DNA of 34,544 nucleotides from Caldilineaceae bacterium SB0664_bin_27 (GCA_009838625.1 VXRG01000058.1:1-34544); one strand, 5' to 3'; numbered from the stretch's first letter, positions 8,730-18,251 are shown. Made by a program: numbers and translations. The notes: generated from the sequence alone by a model not told the origin.

Positions 8730-10007
8730 ATGTACAGTAGCAATGGTCAACCGCGGCGAGTTGTGATAACCGGCATCGGTGCGTTGACACCCCTGGGCCT
8801 GACAGCTGATGATACGTGGGATGCCCTGCTGGCAGGCCGGTCAGGCATAGAAACGGTCACCAAATTCGACACCAGCGAACTGAACACCCGCTTTGCAGGG
8901 GAGCTGAAGGGCTTTGAAGCCAAGAATTATATGGACCGGAAAGAGGCCCGCCGCCTTGATCCGTACATTCATTACGCCCTTGTGGCAACGGAGCAGGCGC
9001 TCACTGACAGCGGGATTGATCTCAGCAAGGAGACGCCAACTGATATCGGCGTGCTGATTGCCAGCGGGACGGGCGGACTCACCTCCCTGCTCGACAATTT
9101 CAGATTGACGGAGAAGCGCGGCCTGCGCAAGGTAAGCCCCTTTCTGATTCCAAATATGCTGGTGGACAGTGCGGCCGGGAAGATCGCCATTCTCTATGAT
9201 TTTCGGGGGCCCAACTTTTCGGTGGTGAACGCCTGCGCCAGCGGCACCGCAGCAACCGGTGAGGCCTTTGAGGTGATCCGGCGCGGCGACGCCCAGGTTA
9301 TGGTCACGGGCGGCGCGGAGGCCGCTCTACTGCCGATCATCATGGCCGGTTTCGACATAATGGGCGCCATGAGCCAGCGCAACGACGATCCGTCGTCGGC
9401 CTGCCGCCCGTTTGACAGTGATCGGGATGGCTTTGTGATGAGTGAGGGGAGCGCGATTCTGATTCTGGAGTCGCTCGAGCATGCGCTGGCCCGCGATGCC
9501 GAGATTTATGCGGAGGTAATCGGTTACGGCAACAGCGCCGATGCTTATCATATGGCGGCACCCCATTTCGACGGCCAGGGCGCCGAAGATGCGATGAATA
9601 TGGCCCTGCGCAAGGCCGCGAGCTACGGGGTGAAGCGCACAGATGTGAACTACGTCAACGCGCATGGAACGAGTACGGAGCTCAACGACCCGGGGGAAAC
9701 GAAGGCGATCAAACGGGCGCTGGGCGAACATGCCTACAAAGTGAACATCAGCAGCACGAAATCGATGCTTGGGCACCTGTTGGGAGCGGCCGGCGCGATT
9801 GAGGCGATTATCTGCCTCAAGACGATTAAGGAGGGAGTAATCCCGCCAACCATTAATCTGGACAACCCCGATCCATCTTGTGATCTGAACTACACGCCGT
9901 TGCGGTCTGTGCAGGCAGACGTCGCAGTGACAATGAGTAACAGTTTCGGTTTCGGCGGCCACAACTCATGTCTGATGCTGCGTCGGTTCGAGGAGAATGG
10001 GGTATGA
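8730..10007 (+). CDS. fabF: 3-oxoacyl-[acyl-carrier-protein] synthase II (KAS II)
   Basis: 425 residues, the usual length of FabF. It performs the decarboxylating Claisen condensation of malonyl-ACP with an acyl-ACP in fatty acid elongation, in the cytosol. The thiolase-fold signatures are complete: nucleophile Cys169 in VVNACASGT, His312 in NAHGTST, Lys345 and His349 in KSMLGHLLGAAG, and the GFGGHN loop near the C-terminus. No acyl carrier protein, FabD or FabG gene is adjacent, which is unusual for a bacterial fab cluster. The start ATG 8730 has only a weak GGAA upstream. Its stop overlaps the fabH start (ATGA), so the two ketosynthases are translationally coupled. A role in a secondary lipid or polyketide pathway rather than housekeeping synthesis cannot be excluded. 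Confidence 0.93.
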   Translation: MYSSNGQPRRVVITGIGALTPLGLTADDTWDALLAGRSGIETVTKFDTSELNTRFAGELKGFEAKNYMDRKEARRLDPYIHYALVATEQALTDSGIDLSKETPTDIGVLIASGTGGLTSLLDNFRLTEKRGLRKVSPFLIPNMLVDSAAGKIAILYDFRGPNFSVVNACASGTAATGEAFEVIRRGDAQVMVTGGAEAALLPIIMAGFDIMGAMSQRNDDPSSACRPFDSDRDGFVMSEGSAILILESLEHALARDAEIYAEVIGYGNSADAYHMAAPHFDGQGAEDAMNMALRKAASYGVKRTDVNYVNAHGTSTELNDPGETKAIKRALGEHAYKVNISSTKSMLGHLLGAAGAIEAIICLKTIKEGVIPPTINLDNPDPSCDLNYTPLRSVQADVAVTMSNSFGFGGHNSCLMLRRFEENGV

Positions 10008-11290
10008 CAGCGCAAGCGCACGAAGATAATGGGACAGGGAGCGACTACGCGGCCGCGCATTTGAACGGGCACTATTCGACTGCGGAGGCGGAGAAGCCGA
10101 TGCTGGACAAGGTGCAACCGCCTTGTTATGCCCAGATCATCGGCTGGGGCTACCAGGTGCCCGAGCGGGTGGTCACAAACCGGGATCTGGAACAGGTCGT
10201 CGAGACCCAGGACGAGTGGATTCGCACGCGGACAGGCATTCAGGAGCGTCGGGTCGTGGCCGCGCCCCAGGAGACAACCGCCACTCTGGGGACGCAGGCG
10301 GCGCGCAAAGCGCTGGAAGTGGCCGACCTCCATCCGGCCAAGGTTGATCTTGTGATCTGCGCAACCAGCTCACCAGAGCACTTTTTTCCCGCCACTGCCA
10401 GCATTATCCAGGACAATTTGGGGCTCGTCAATGCAGGCGCATTTGATCTGAGCGCTGCCTGTTCCGGCTTTGTGTATGCTCTCAGCGTCGCGCGCGGGCA
10501 GATTCTGGCCGGGGACGCCGAGTATGTTCTGGTCGTCGGCTCCGAGACGCTGAGCCGGTGGGTGGACTGGACCGACCGCACGACCTGTGTTCTCTTTGGT
10601 GACGGCGCGGGCGCAGTGCTGCTGGCCGCCAGTGACGTGCCGGGCGGTGTCACCGCTTCGGTGCTGGGCAGCGACGGGTCGGGGGCGGAGTTGCTGACGA
10701 TTCCAGCCGGCGGGAGCGCGGCTCCGGCCAGCCTGGAGACGGTCAGCAGCGGTTCGCATTACATTCAGATGGACGGGCGCGCCGTCTTCCGCTTCGCAAC
10801 CCGGATCATGGCAGACGCGACGCGCAGAGTGTTGGACAAGGCCGGTGTCCCTGTCAGCGAGGTCGATCTGGTCGTACCACACCAGGCGAACAAGCGCATC
10901 ATCCAGCACAGTGTTCTGCGGCAGTTGAGGATCCCAGAAGACAAGGTTTATGTAAACGTTCACAAGTACGGCAACACGAGCACAGCCAGCATCCCGATCG
11001 CACTATGCGAAGCGATTGAAGAGGGGAAGGTGGCGCCGGGGGATAATCTTGTGTTTGTCGGATTTGGCGCCGGTCTGACCTGGGGGGCATGCGCTATCAA
11101 GTGGAGTGTGCCGGTGGAGAAGCCGGAGTCGACCTGGTGGACGAATACGCAGCGGCAGGCTACCTATCAGGCGGCGGCAGCGCGCTCGATGTGGAAACGG
11201 GCCATCCGGCGCATCTACAGCCAGGTGGAGCCGCGCGCCATGGCGCGGCGCCCGGTGCGCAGACCGGAAGAGGAGCAGCCGAAGCCGTAA
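10004..11290 (+). CDS. fabH: 3-oxoacyl-ACP synthase III (KAS III) with extended N- and C-termini
   Basis: 428 residues from ATG 10004, against about 320 for typical FabH. The core (about 42-367) has the Cys-His-Asn triad: Cys153 in LSAACSGF, His293 in VPHQANKR, Asn324 in KYGNTSTAS, plus the EWIRTRTGI segment. KAS III enzymes start fatty acid synthesis by condensing acetyl-CoA (or another acyl-CoA) with malonyl-ACP. About 41 residues are added at the N-terminus and about 60 at the C-terminus; the C-terminal tail is rich in Arg, Trp and Pro and looks disordered, so it could be a docking or membrane-contact segment. The start is chosen because it overlaps the fabF stop by 4 bp; an in-frame upstream start at 9968 would overlap fabF by 40 bp and is less likely. 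Enzymes primed by unusual acyl-CoAs belong to the same family. Confidence 0.9.
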   Translation: MTAQAHEDNGTGSDYAAAHLNGHYSTAEAEKPMLDKVQPPCYAQIIGWGYQVPERVVTNRDLEQVVETQDEWIRTRTGIQERRVVAAPQETTATLGTQAARKALEVADLHPAKVDLVICATSSPEHFFPATASIIQDNLGLVNAGAFDLSAACSGFVYALSVARGQILAGDAEYVLVVGSETLSRWVDWTDRTTCVLFGDGAGAVLLAASDVPGGVTASVLGSDGSGAELLTIPAGGSAAPASLETVSSGSHYIQMDGRAVFRFATRIMADATRRVLDKAGVPVSEVDLVVPHQANKRIIQHSVLRQLRIPEDKVYVNVHKYGNTSTASIPIALCEAIEEGKVAPGDNLVFVGFGAGLTWGACAIKWSVPVEKPESTWWTNTQRQATYQAAAARSMWKRAIRRIYSQVEPRAMARRPVRRPEEEQPKP

Positions 11291-11410
11291 ACGACCACCA
11301 CTCCGCCCGTTCGATTGCAGCGCAACTGCAGAGCAACCGTAGATCCGCTCAAACTACTCCCGACAAAAGCCAAGCCGACATACGCAATCGGACAATATGG
11401 AGGTTCACCG

Positions 11411-12268
11411 ATGCCTATAACCGCGGTTGAAAAGCGGGATCAGCTCATGCGCGACGGCTTCTGTATCTTCGAAAACGTGTTGGAACCGGAGATGGTCGCC
11501 AAACTGAATGCCATGAGCGAATGGACGATCGCGCAGGAGGAAGAGGAGCACTTTGAACAGCGCCGGTCTCAGGGCTGCATCATACCCTATTGGAAGTTTC
11601 CCCACCCGACTTTTCCGGAACTGATTGCCCATCCGGGCGCGCTGGGGGCGCTGGCGCAGCTAGGTTTTGACGAGCCCAAAGTCTGGAGCGGATTTGTGAT
11701 CAGCAAGCCGCCGCACAGCCCTCCGCTCTATTGGCATCAGGACGGCGTGTTGTGGGAGCATCCGATCAGCTACACCAACAAGCCTCAGCAGTATTTTCTG
11801 ATGTATTATCTGGTCGACACCAGCCCGCAGAACGGTTGTCTGCGCCTGATTCCGGGCTCGCATCTGAAGCGGCACTCGCTGCACGATATGGATCGCAAGG
11901 CACATGAAAGCGATGAAGTGGGCCGCGCCAAGGACCTGAGCCATCCTGCGTTTCAGAAGGCTGAAGGCGAGGTCGATGTACCGGTGCGGGCGGGGGACGT
12001 GGTCGTAGGCGATGCGCGGCTGTTGCATTCGGCACACGCAAACCAGAGCGACCAGTGGCGGACGGTACTCACTATCTGGTACTGGGCCATCTATGCCGAA
12101 TTGCCCGAGGCCGTCCAGGCCGTTGTCGCGGATCATGTTACTGAAAACGCTGAGTGGGCTGCGTGGACCGAATCGGTTGACCCGGCGGTCCAGGCCTTGA
12201 TTCCGCGTTATTTGGGTGAGGTTGAGGCAGTACCCTGGAATAACAGCCCGAAGGAGGGGTTGTCCTGA
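11411..12268 (+). CDS. Phytanoyl-CoA dioxygenase (PhyH) family protein 1
   Basis: 285 residues. Fe(II)/2-oxoglutarate-dependent oxygenase fold of the PhyH family, which hydroxylates lipids, small metabolites or natural products using O2 and 2-oxoglutarate. The iron triad is visible: His109 and Asp111 in WHQDG and distal His206 (or His209) in LLHSAHAN, with Arg217 placed to bind 2-oxoglutarate. The PGSH segment after the core strand is also typical. The start ATG 11411 is set by GGAGG at 11399-11403; an upstream in-frame start at 11315 lacks such support. It lies 120 bp after fabH on the same strand and heads a run of PhyH, alcohol dehydrogenase, PhyH, PhyH. The substrate cannot be told from sequence. 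Confidence 0.87.
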   Translation: MPITAVEKRDQLMRDGFCIFENVLEPEMVAKLNAMSEWTIAQEEEEHFEQRRSQGCIIPYWKFPHPTFPELIAHPGALGALAQLGFDEPKVWSGFVISKPPHSPPLYWHQDGVLWEHPISYTNKPQQYFLMYYLVDTSPQNGCLRLIPGSHLKRHSLHDMDRKAHESDEVGRAKDLSHPAFQKAEGEVDVPVRAGDVVVGDARLLHSAHANQSDQWRTVLTIWYWAIYAELPEAVQAVVADHVTENAEWAAWTESVDPAVQALIPRYLGEVEAVPWNNSPKEGLS

Positions 12269-12408
12269 TTTCGGCGCCATATGTGTCATGCCATTCCTCA
12301 ATTGACTCTCGTCTGTCTGAGATTTCTTCTGACAAGGTCGTGCCAGTCGATGTGTGTGGAGGGTAAACGCACGGATCTTGGCCGCTGGAGCAACAAGGAG
12401 CATTTCCC

Positions 12409-13425
12409 GTGATCCAGGCATCAATCACCGGTGAACGTCAGGTCGCATTTCATGAAATGCCCGACCCGCAGGCGAAGGCGGATTGGGCGGTTGTGAAGGT
12501 TCACGCCTCGGCGCTCTGCACCGAATACAAGCTATGGATGGCCGGCCAGAGTCAGGCAGTAATCGGGCATGAGGGCGTTGGAGAGGTGGTGGAGGTCGCT
12601 GAGCGGGGCCCGGTCAGCGTTGGGGACCGGGTCGTTGTCCTGCCGCAGTTTTCCTGCGGGCGCTGCCACCTTTGCATGAGCGGGGACTATATCTACTGTG
12701 AAGACAGCCACGATTTCGCCGCGGTGAATGGCTCGATGTCCGGCGCAGGGACTTTTGCCCACTACACGCTTAAGCCGACGTGGCTACTACCCAGGGTCCC
12801 TGACGATGTGAGCTATGCGCAGGCGACGATGGCCATTGACGGCATCGGCGCATCTTTCGGTGGATTAGAGGCCATTAACGTCAACTCCCAGGACACTGTG
12901 TTAGTCACGGGTTTGGGGCCGGTTGGGTTGGGCGCGGTGGTCAATGCCCGGTTTCGCAATGCGCGGGTTATTGGAGTCGAACCGGCGCCGTGGCGAGCGA
13001 ACCGGGCGTTGGAGATGGGCGCCGAAACGGTACTCGACCCCAGCGACCCTGACATTCTGGAGAATATCCGCAGCCTGACGGAAGGCAGAGGCGTAGACTG
13101 CGCGATCGACTGTTCCGGCCGCGTCGCAGCGGAGCGGCTCTGCATAGACGCAACCCGCCGCCGGGGACGTGTGGCCTTTGTCGGCGAATGCCGTGATGAG
13201 CTTACAATCACCATCAGTAACGACATGATCCGTAAAGGGTTAACCGTTGTCGGATCCTGGCTCTACAATATGGGCGACTACTCCAAAGTCATGAAGGTCA
13301 TCAGGCAGTCGCCTCTTATCGACCTGCTGATCAGCCATCAGTTGCCGATGAGCCAACTCCAGACGGGCTTCGGCCTGCTGGCACAGGGTGAGGCGGCCAA
13401 GATCGTAGTCGATCCCTGGTCATAG
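12409..13425 (+). CDS. Zinc-dependent medium-chain alcohol dehydrogenase family protein
   Basis: 338 residues of the MDR/GroES-like dehydrogenase superfamily. Catalytic zinc ligands are seen as Cys37 and His54-Glu55 (GHEGVGEV). The structural zinc lobe is complete, with Cys83, Cys86, Cys89 and Cys97. The Rossmann segment TGLGPVGLGAV binds NAD(P), and an acidic residue after the second strand (VIGVEPA) suggests NAD over NADP. It would oxidise a secondary alcohol or sugar alcohol; sorbitol, threonine and other polyol dehydrogenases share this layout. The start is GTG 12409, preceded by AAGGAG at 12395-12400. It sits between PhyH genes, 140 bp after the first and 65 bp before the second, so it may oxidise an alcohol made by the dioxygenases. 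Confidence 0.88.
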   Translation: MIQASITGERQVAFHEMPDPQAKADWAVVKVHASALCTEYKLWMAGQSQAVIGHEGVGEVVEVAERGPVSVGDRVVVLPQFSCGRCHLCMSGDYIYCEDSHDFAAVNGSMSGAGTFAHYTLKPTWLLPRVPDDVSYAQATMAIDGIGASFGGLEAINVNSQDTVLVTGLGPVGLGAVVNARFRNARVIGVEPAPWRANRALEMGAETVLDPSDPDILENIRSLTEGRGVDCAIDCSGRVAAERLCIDATRRRGRVAFVGECRDELTITISNDMIRKGLTVVGSWLYNMGDYSKVMKVIRQSPLIDLLISHQLPMSQLQTGFGLLAQGEAAKIVVDPWS

Positions 13426-13490
13426 TCGTGGCAGTATGAACCCTCAGCCTATCCACCAGGTTTGGCACAGTAAATTGGAGCACAAGAACG

Positions 13491-14417
13491 ATGAATCTCT
13501 CGATTTCGCCCAGTTTTAAGGGTGGCTTGCTTGATACGTCGCCGGAGGCGTTTGGTACACTGCGCTCGTCGAGCGATGTCCTGTCCGACGTGAAGGAGTT
13601 GCGCTGGCGGTTCGAGCAGGACGGGTATCTGTATCTGCCCGGTCTGCTGGATCGAAACCAAGTTCTGGAGGCCCGGCTAGAGATGCTGAGGAAGCTTGAG
13701 TCGGCGGGCTGTCTGGACCCGGACTATCCTCTGGAGGACGGTGTTGCCCACGCGGACTTTGAAAATGCGTTCATGGTGGAGTTGACTAAGGACAATGCCC
13801 CTCTGCTGGAGTTGCTATACGACGGCCCGATGATTGCCTTCTATGAACGGTTTCTGGACGGGGAGGTGCGCCATTTCGACTATACATGGTGCCGCTCGAA
13901 ACCACCGGGAGAGACGACGGCCACGCCACCCCACTACGACATTGTCTTTATGGGACGGGGTACGCAGCGACTGCATACGAGTTGGACGCCTCTGGGGGAC
14001 ATTCCCATTGCAATGGGCGGCCTGATGATTCTGGAGAATTCCCATCGATTCGAAGAGATCAAGGCCGACTACGGAACCCTGGACGTTGACGCCTATTGCA
14101 CCAACTATCCGGATGCGGCCGAGATTGAATCAGGGGAGAAGCTGTGGCAGAGTCCCACCGGCGGCGCTTATTCCCTGGATGCCGTTGCCGCACGGGCGGA
14201 AGTAGGGAGTCGCTGGCTGACCACCGACTATGAAATGGGCGATCTGCTGGTGTTCAGCATGTACACGATGCACGCCAGCATGGACAACCAGACCAACCAG
14301 ATTCGGCTCTCCACCGACACGCGCTACCAGCTGGCCTCCGAACCGGTGGACGAGCGCTGGATCGGCGATAATCCGATTGCCCACGGATTGGCGTCCAAAC
14401 GCGGCATGATTTGTTGA
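13491..14417 (+). CDS. Phytanoyl-CoA dioxygenase (PhyH) family protein 2
   Basis: 308 residues with the PhyH-type 2-oxoglutarate oxygenase core. Iron ligands are His148 and Asp150 (PHYD) and His261 in the YTMHASMDN segment; Arg272 (IRLSTDTRYQ) is the probable 2-oxoglutarate partner. The helical N-terminal part (FEQDGYLYLPGLLD) is the usual PhyH opening. It is not a close copy of the dioxygenases on either side: the spacing between the HxD motif and the distal His is longer here and carries an acidic insert (about 190-240). Spacing to its neighbours is 65 bp upstream and 52 bp downstream, consistent with one transcript. The substrate is unknown. Confidence 0.87.
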   Translation: MNLSISPSFKGGLLDTSPEAFGTLRSSSDVLSDVKELRWRFEQDGYLYLPGLLDRNQVLEARLEMLRKLESAGCLDPDYPLEDGVAHADFENAFMVELTKDNAPLLELLYDGPMIAFYERFLDGEVRHFDYTWCRSKPPGETTATPPHYDIVFMGRGTQRLHTSWTPLGDIPIAMGGLMILENSHRFEEIKADYGTLDVDAYCTNYPDAAEIESGEKLWQSPTGGAYSLDAVAARAEVGSRWLTTDYEMGDLLVFSMYTMHASMDNQTNQIRLSTDTRYQLASEPVDERWIGDNPIAHGLASKRGMIC

Positions 14418-14469
14418 TCCGGTGCCTGCAACTGAACGCATTATCACTAACACATAGGAAGGCTGTTGG

Positions 14470-15240
14470 ATGGCATCACTGCAACAGGCGTTTTGGGAGA
14501 TGGATGTTTACGGCTTCACCGTTCTGGAGGATGTGCTTAGTGCGGCAGAGGTGGAGGTTCTGCGCGCTTCGCTGGCAGAGTGGGCCGCGAGGCTTGGCGG
14601 CGAGCAGCGATTTCTGGGTCAAGCCGGCCACGTGAGCAACTTACCAGTACTCGACCCACTGTACCATCCGCTGATGGACCACCCCCGCACTCTACCCGTC
14701 ATCGAGTATGTGCTGGGGCAACAGATCATCCTGGGCAGCCTGAACGCGCGTATCGTCCGGCCCGGCGATCCCGTGCAGGGTCTGCACAGCGATATCCGAG
14801 CCGACCTGTTGAACATGGGATCGCCGGTGATGGTCAATACGGTCTGGCTGCTGGATGATTTCACGGCGGAAAACGGGGGCACGCGCATCGTGCCCGGCTC
14901 GCACAGGAGCGGAATGGCCGGGCCGCCGGAGGGGATGGATGTAAAGCATGTCCACCAGCTGGTTGCGCCGGCCGGCAGTGTACTCGTTTTCAACGGCCAG
15001 TGCTGGCACGGAGGCGGGGCCAATCGAACGCAGACAGACCGCCACGCGATGTTCGGCCACTACCGCAAGAGCGCGCTGATCTTCCAGGTCGACCCCCACG
15101 ATGGTTTCCAGGAAGGCTGGCTGGACGACCTGACGCCACGTCAGCGTGAACTGCTACGTATGGACAACGGACTGGCCGCGCCCCACGCGGCCGATAGCCA
15201 CCTGCGAGTCTCGTTTTCACGCGGCAAAAAGAAGGACTGA
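14470..15240 (+). CDS. Phytanoyl-CoA dioxygenase (PhyH) family protein 3
   Basis: 256 residues, the most compact of the three PhyH-type oxygenases. Iron ligands are His106 and Asp108 (GLHSD) and His180 (CWHGGGANRT), with Arg191 as the likely 2-oxoglutarate ligand. The segment GGTRIVPGSHRSG (about 136-148) is typical of family members acting on metabolites such as ectoine or phytanoyl-CoA. The start ATG 14470 has AGGAAGG shortly upstream. It is the last gene of the plus-strand run and faces rhaB across a 193-bp gap that contains a hairpin. Confidence 0.87.
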   Translation: MASLQQAFWEMDVYGFTVLEDVLSAAEVEVLRASLAEWAARLGGEQRFLGQAGHVSNLPVLDPLYHPLMDHPRTLPVIEYVLGQQIILGSLNARIVRPGDPVQGLHSDIRADLLNMGSPVMVNTVWLLDDFTAENGGTRIVPGSHRSGMAGPPEGMDVKHVHQLVAPAGSVLVFNGQCWHGGGANRTQTDRHAMFGHYRKSALIFQVDPHDGFQEGWLDDLTPRQRELLRMDNGLAAPHAADSHLRVSFSRGKKKD

Positions 15241-15335
15241 CGTTTCCGATTGCGGAGATCAGGAGCGTTACGGTAAGGGCGCCAAACCTACAAGTACCCC
15301 AGTTCCCGGTCTGACCACTTTGTATTTCGTACTGC

Positions 15336-15362
15336 GTAGTCAGAGCAGGAACTACTGACTGC
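15336..15362. terminator. Weak hairpin between convergent phyH3 and rhaB
   Basis: Arms GTAGTCAG (15336-15343) and CTGACTGC (15355-15362) pair over 8 bp with one wobble and an 11-nt loop. There is no T-tract on either side. Its place between convergent genes suggests a terminator, but the stem is modest. Confidence 0.3.
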
Positions 15363-15433
15363 TGACGTTTGCGGATCGAGGTCTTGTCAGAGCTTTCCGA
15401 ACCTCTTCAGTTACTCCTGCATAGAATCGTGGC

Positions 15434-16876
15434 CTATTGGATGGCTGGCATTTTCACGCTATGCCAAGCTTCCTGCCCTTTTGGCTCGAACCGCTCCATT
15501 TCTCCCATTCCAGCAACCAACTGACGGCCCTCTTCGAGGTTTGCCAGCTCGCCGAGGCTGATGAGCTGCACGAGCGCGTTGCCGATAACGGTCGCTTCGC
15601 TGGGACCGGCCAGGACGGGGATGCCGGTGGCGTCGGCGGTGAGCTGGTTGAGGAGCCGGTTGCGGGAGCCGCCGCCAACTACGTGAATGACCTCGAGCGG
15701 CCGCCCTGTCAGAGTCTGCAACTCCTGGAGAACATCGCGGTAGGCCAGGGCCAAGCTTTCGAATACGCAGCGGGCGATGTCGGCGTCACTCTGCGGAAGA
15801 GGCTGGCCGCTCTGTTGGCAAAAGGCTTGGATGTGGGCGGGATGGTCGCCAGGAGGCAGGAAACGGTCGTCGTTGGGATCGACGAAGGAGCGCAGGGGCT
15901 TTGCCGCTTCTGCGAGCGAGACCAATTCCGGGTAGGTGTACGAGCGGCCTTGCTGCTCCCAAGTAGACCGGCACTGCTGCAGGAGCCACAGGCCCATCAC
16001 GTTTTTGAGCAAGCGGAATGTTCCGTATACGCCGCCTTCGTTGGTGGCGTTGACGGCGAGTGCGGCACCATTTACGAAGGGATGCGCTTCTTCCAGACCG
16101 ACGAGACTCCAGGTGCCGCTGCTGATATAGGCGAAGTTTTCGGTCTGAGCAGGGACGCCGGCGACTGCGCTGCCTGTGTCGTGACAGGCAGGTGCGATGA
16201 CAGGGATGTCATCAAAGGTCCCAAGGCGAGTCCCCGGCTGCACGACCTCCGGGAAGAGGTCGAGAGGGATTGCGAGCGTGTCCAGGAGTTCGCCGGCCCA
16301 GGAGCGGGTGAAGGGGTTGAGCATCTGGGTGGTGGTGGCGTTGCTGAACTCGCACACTTGGGCGCCGCTGAGCCAGAAGTTGAGCAGATCGGGAACGGTG
16401 AGGAAGCGCGCTGCTGTCTCCAGCTGAGGCGAACCACGCTCGACGAGGCTCATCATCTGGTATAGCGTGTTGATCGCCATGAATTGAATCCCGGTCTGCG
16501 CGAACACCTCTGCCTTGGGAACACGCTTCAAGACCGCGTCCAGCATTCCTTCGGTCCGACTGTCGCGGTAGCAGACCGGGTTGCCGATGAGATTTCCGTC
16601 GCGGTCCAGGAGGCCGAAGTCCACGCCCCAGGTGTCTACGGCCAGGCTGGCAGGGGGTCCGGCTGTGAGGGCTCTGCTGCGTTCGATGCCGGCCTGCACC
16701 TCTCGCCAGAGGTGGAGAATGTCCCACTGCAGCACGCCGTTGACTGTCAGCGCGTAGTTGGGAAATCGATGTACCTCTTCCAACTGCAGGGCGGAGCCAT
16801 CGAAATGTACCGCCATTGTCCGGCCGGACTCTGCGCCAATATCGATAGCGAGAACGGTGGCGCGTTTGCTTGTCAT
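15434..16876 (-). CDS. rhaB: Rhamnulokinase
   Basis: 480 residues, close to E. coli RhaB (489). FGGY carbohydrate kinase family: the N-terminal phosphate-binding strand pair AIDIGAESGR (about 10-19), the substrate-side segment AVDTWGVDFGLLD, the central PACHDTGSAVAGVPA loop, and the C-terminal adenosine motif HVVGGGSRNRLLNQL. It phosphorylates L-rhamnulose to L-rhamnulose-1-phosphate with ATP in the cytosol. It lies 66 bp downstream of rhaA on the same strand, so the first two steps of rhamnose use are encoded together. No aldolase, mutarotase, regulator or sugar transporter of the pathway is present in the window. Confidence 0.92.
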   Translation of the reverse strand: MTSKRATVLAIDIGAESGRTMAVHFDGSALQLEEVHRFPNYALTVNGVLQWDILHLWREVQAGIERSRALTAGPPASLAVDTWGVDFGLLDRDGNLIGNPVCYRDSRTEGMLDAVLKRVPKAEVFAQTGIQFMAINTLYQMMSLVERGSPQLETAARFLTVPDLLNFWLSGAQVCEFSNATTTQMLNPFTRSWAGELLDTLAIPLDLFPEVVQPGTRLGTFDDIPVIAPACHDTGSAVAGVPAQTENFAYISSGTWSLVGLEEAHPFVNGAALAVNATNEGGVYGTFRLLKNVMGLWLLQQCRSTWEQQGRSYTYPELVSLAEAAKPLRSFVDPNDDRFLPPGDHPAHIQAFCQQSGQPLPQSDADIARCVFESLALAYRDVLQELQTLTGRPLEVIHVVGGGSRNRLLNQLTADATGIPVLAGPSEATVIGNALVQLISLGELANLEEGRQLVAGMGEMERFEPKGQEAWHSVKMPAIQ

Positions 16877-16942
16877 GTGTGGTCCCGTTCGGTGTTATCC
16901 TGACGAGGGGCGGACGCTCATGCGCTGCCAAGGACTGTGCTG

Positions 16943-18217
16943 TCAGTCGCGCAGCGACAGCACATCTTTTTCATACTGCCGGATCTCCTGCATAAAGGCC
17001 ATGCCCACCGGTACACCCTGCTGCAAACAGTGGTAGTCCCACACAGCCGCGTGCGGCATCGCCTTCAGCTCTTCCATCAGTGCCAGGCGGGTGGTGTAAT
17101 CGGCGTTGCGTTCGATCTCCTGCATCGTTTCCCTTGGCTCCAGAAGGGCCAGCAGCAGCGCGCGCAGAGAATTGCGGGTGCCTATCGCCCAGGCGGCCAC
17201 ACGGTTGATGCTGGCGTCGAAGAAATCGAGGCCGATGTGCACGCGGTCCAGATGGTCCCCGCGCACGATCTCCTGCATGATCGCCTGCAGCTCATCGCTG
17301 AAAGTGACAACATGGTCGCTGTCCCAGCGAACGCCGCGGCTCACATGGAGGACCAACTCCGACACGAAGAGCAGGCAGGCCGATATCTTATCGGAGATCA
17401 CCTCGGTCGGGTGAAAATGGCCGGCGTCGAGGCAGAGGGCCTGGTCGTTCTGCGCCGCGTAGCCCAAGTAGAATTCGTGCGAGCCGACGACATAACTTTC
17501 GGAACCGAGACCGAAGAGTTTACATTCGATGGCATCTCGGTTGTAGCTGGGATCGATCTCCTGCTCGAAAATCTGGTCCAGGGCGTCTTTGAGCAGCCGA
17601 CGGGGCGTTGTCCGGTCGCCGGGCGTGTCTTTGAGGCCGTCAGGGATCCAGATATTGGTCATGGCGGGCGTGCCCAGCTCTTTGCCGAAGAAGCTCCCGA
17701 TTTCGCGGCAGGCGATGCAGTGCTGGATCCAGAACTGGCGGATGTCGTTGTCGTAGGAGGCCAGGGTGAATCCATCTTCGGCGAGGGGGTGGGAGAACAG
17801 GGTCGGGTTGAAGTCGATGCCGCGGCCGTTCTCCTTGGCCCAATCCGCCCAGCCCTGAAAGTGGCGCGGCTCGATCTCGTTGCGGGCCGGCTTTTCATCG
17901 GTATCAGGGTACATGGCGTGAAGATTGAGGCGGTGATTGCCGGGGATGATGCTGTAGGCGACGTCCAGATCGCTGCGCAGCTCGTTCACTGTGCGGGCAC
18001 GCCCGGGGTAGTTTCCGGTCGCCATCAGGCCGCCGCCCAAGCCCCGGCCCGGCTCTTCAAAGCCGAGCACGTCGTCGCCCTGCCAGCAGTGGAGGCTGAT
18101 GGGGACACCCCGCAGGGTTGCCATGGCCTGCTCCGTGTCCACTCCGATGGCCGCGTAACGTTCCTGGGCCAGGGCGTATGCGTTTTCGATCTGTTTAGAT
18201 GTCGTAGCGAAGTTCAT
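16943..18217 (-). CDS. rhaA: L-rhamnose isomerase
   Basis: 424 residues, matching the E. coli RhaA type (419) nearly end to end. It converts L-rhamnose to L-rhamnulose. Diagnostic stretches are [12 protein letters not shown] (about 43-54), [48 protein letters not shown] and [12 protein letters not shown]; the His and Asp residues in the last two belong to the metal-binding site of this TIM-barrel enzyme. The start ATG 18217 is chosen because GGAG stands at the right distance; a longer reading to 18280 adds a tail not found in the family. It is the first gene of the rhaA-rhaB unit. Confidence 0.95.
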   Translation of the reverse strand: MNFATTSKQIENAYALAQERYAAIGVDTEQAMATLRGVPISLHCWQGDDVLGFEEPGRGLGGGLMATGNYPGRARTVNELRSDLDVAYSIIPGNHRLNLHAMYPDTDEKPARNEIEPRHFQGWADWAKENGRGIDFNPTLFSHPLAEDGFTLASYDNDIRQFWIQHCIACREIGSFFGKELGTPAMTNIWIPDGLKDTPGDRTTPRRLLKDALDQIFEQEIDPSYNRDAIECKLFGLGSESYVVGSHEFYLGYAAQNDQALCLDAGHFHPTEVISDKISACLLFVSELVLHVSRGVRWDSDHVVTFSDELQAIMQEIVRGDHLDRVHIGLDFFDASINRVAAWAIGTRNSLRALLLALLEPRETMQEIERNADYTTRLALMEELKAMPHAAVWDYHCLQQGVPVGMAFMQEIRQYEKDVLSLRD

Positions 18218-18251
18218 CAGGTCACTCCATGTTGACGGGAACGTTCTTACT

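Noticed and set aside
16937..18235. Open frame of 432 codons on the plus strand, antisense to rhaA
   Set aside because: It mirrors the codon periodicity of a well-conserved L-rhamnose isomerase on the other strand, and its own translation shows no family motifs. GC-rich genes often leave such antisense openings.
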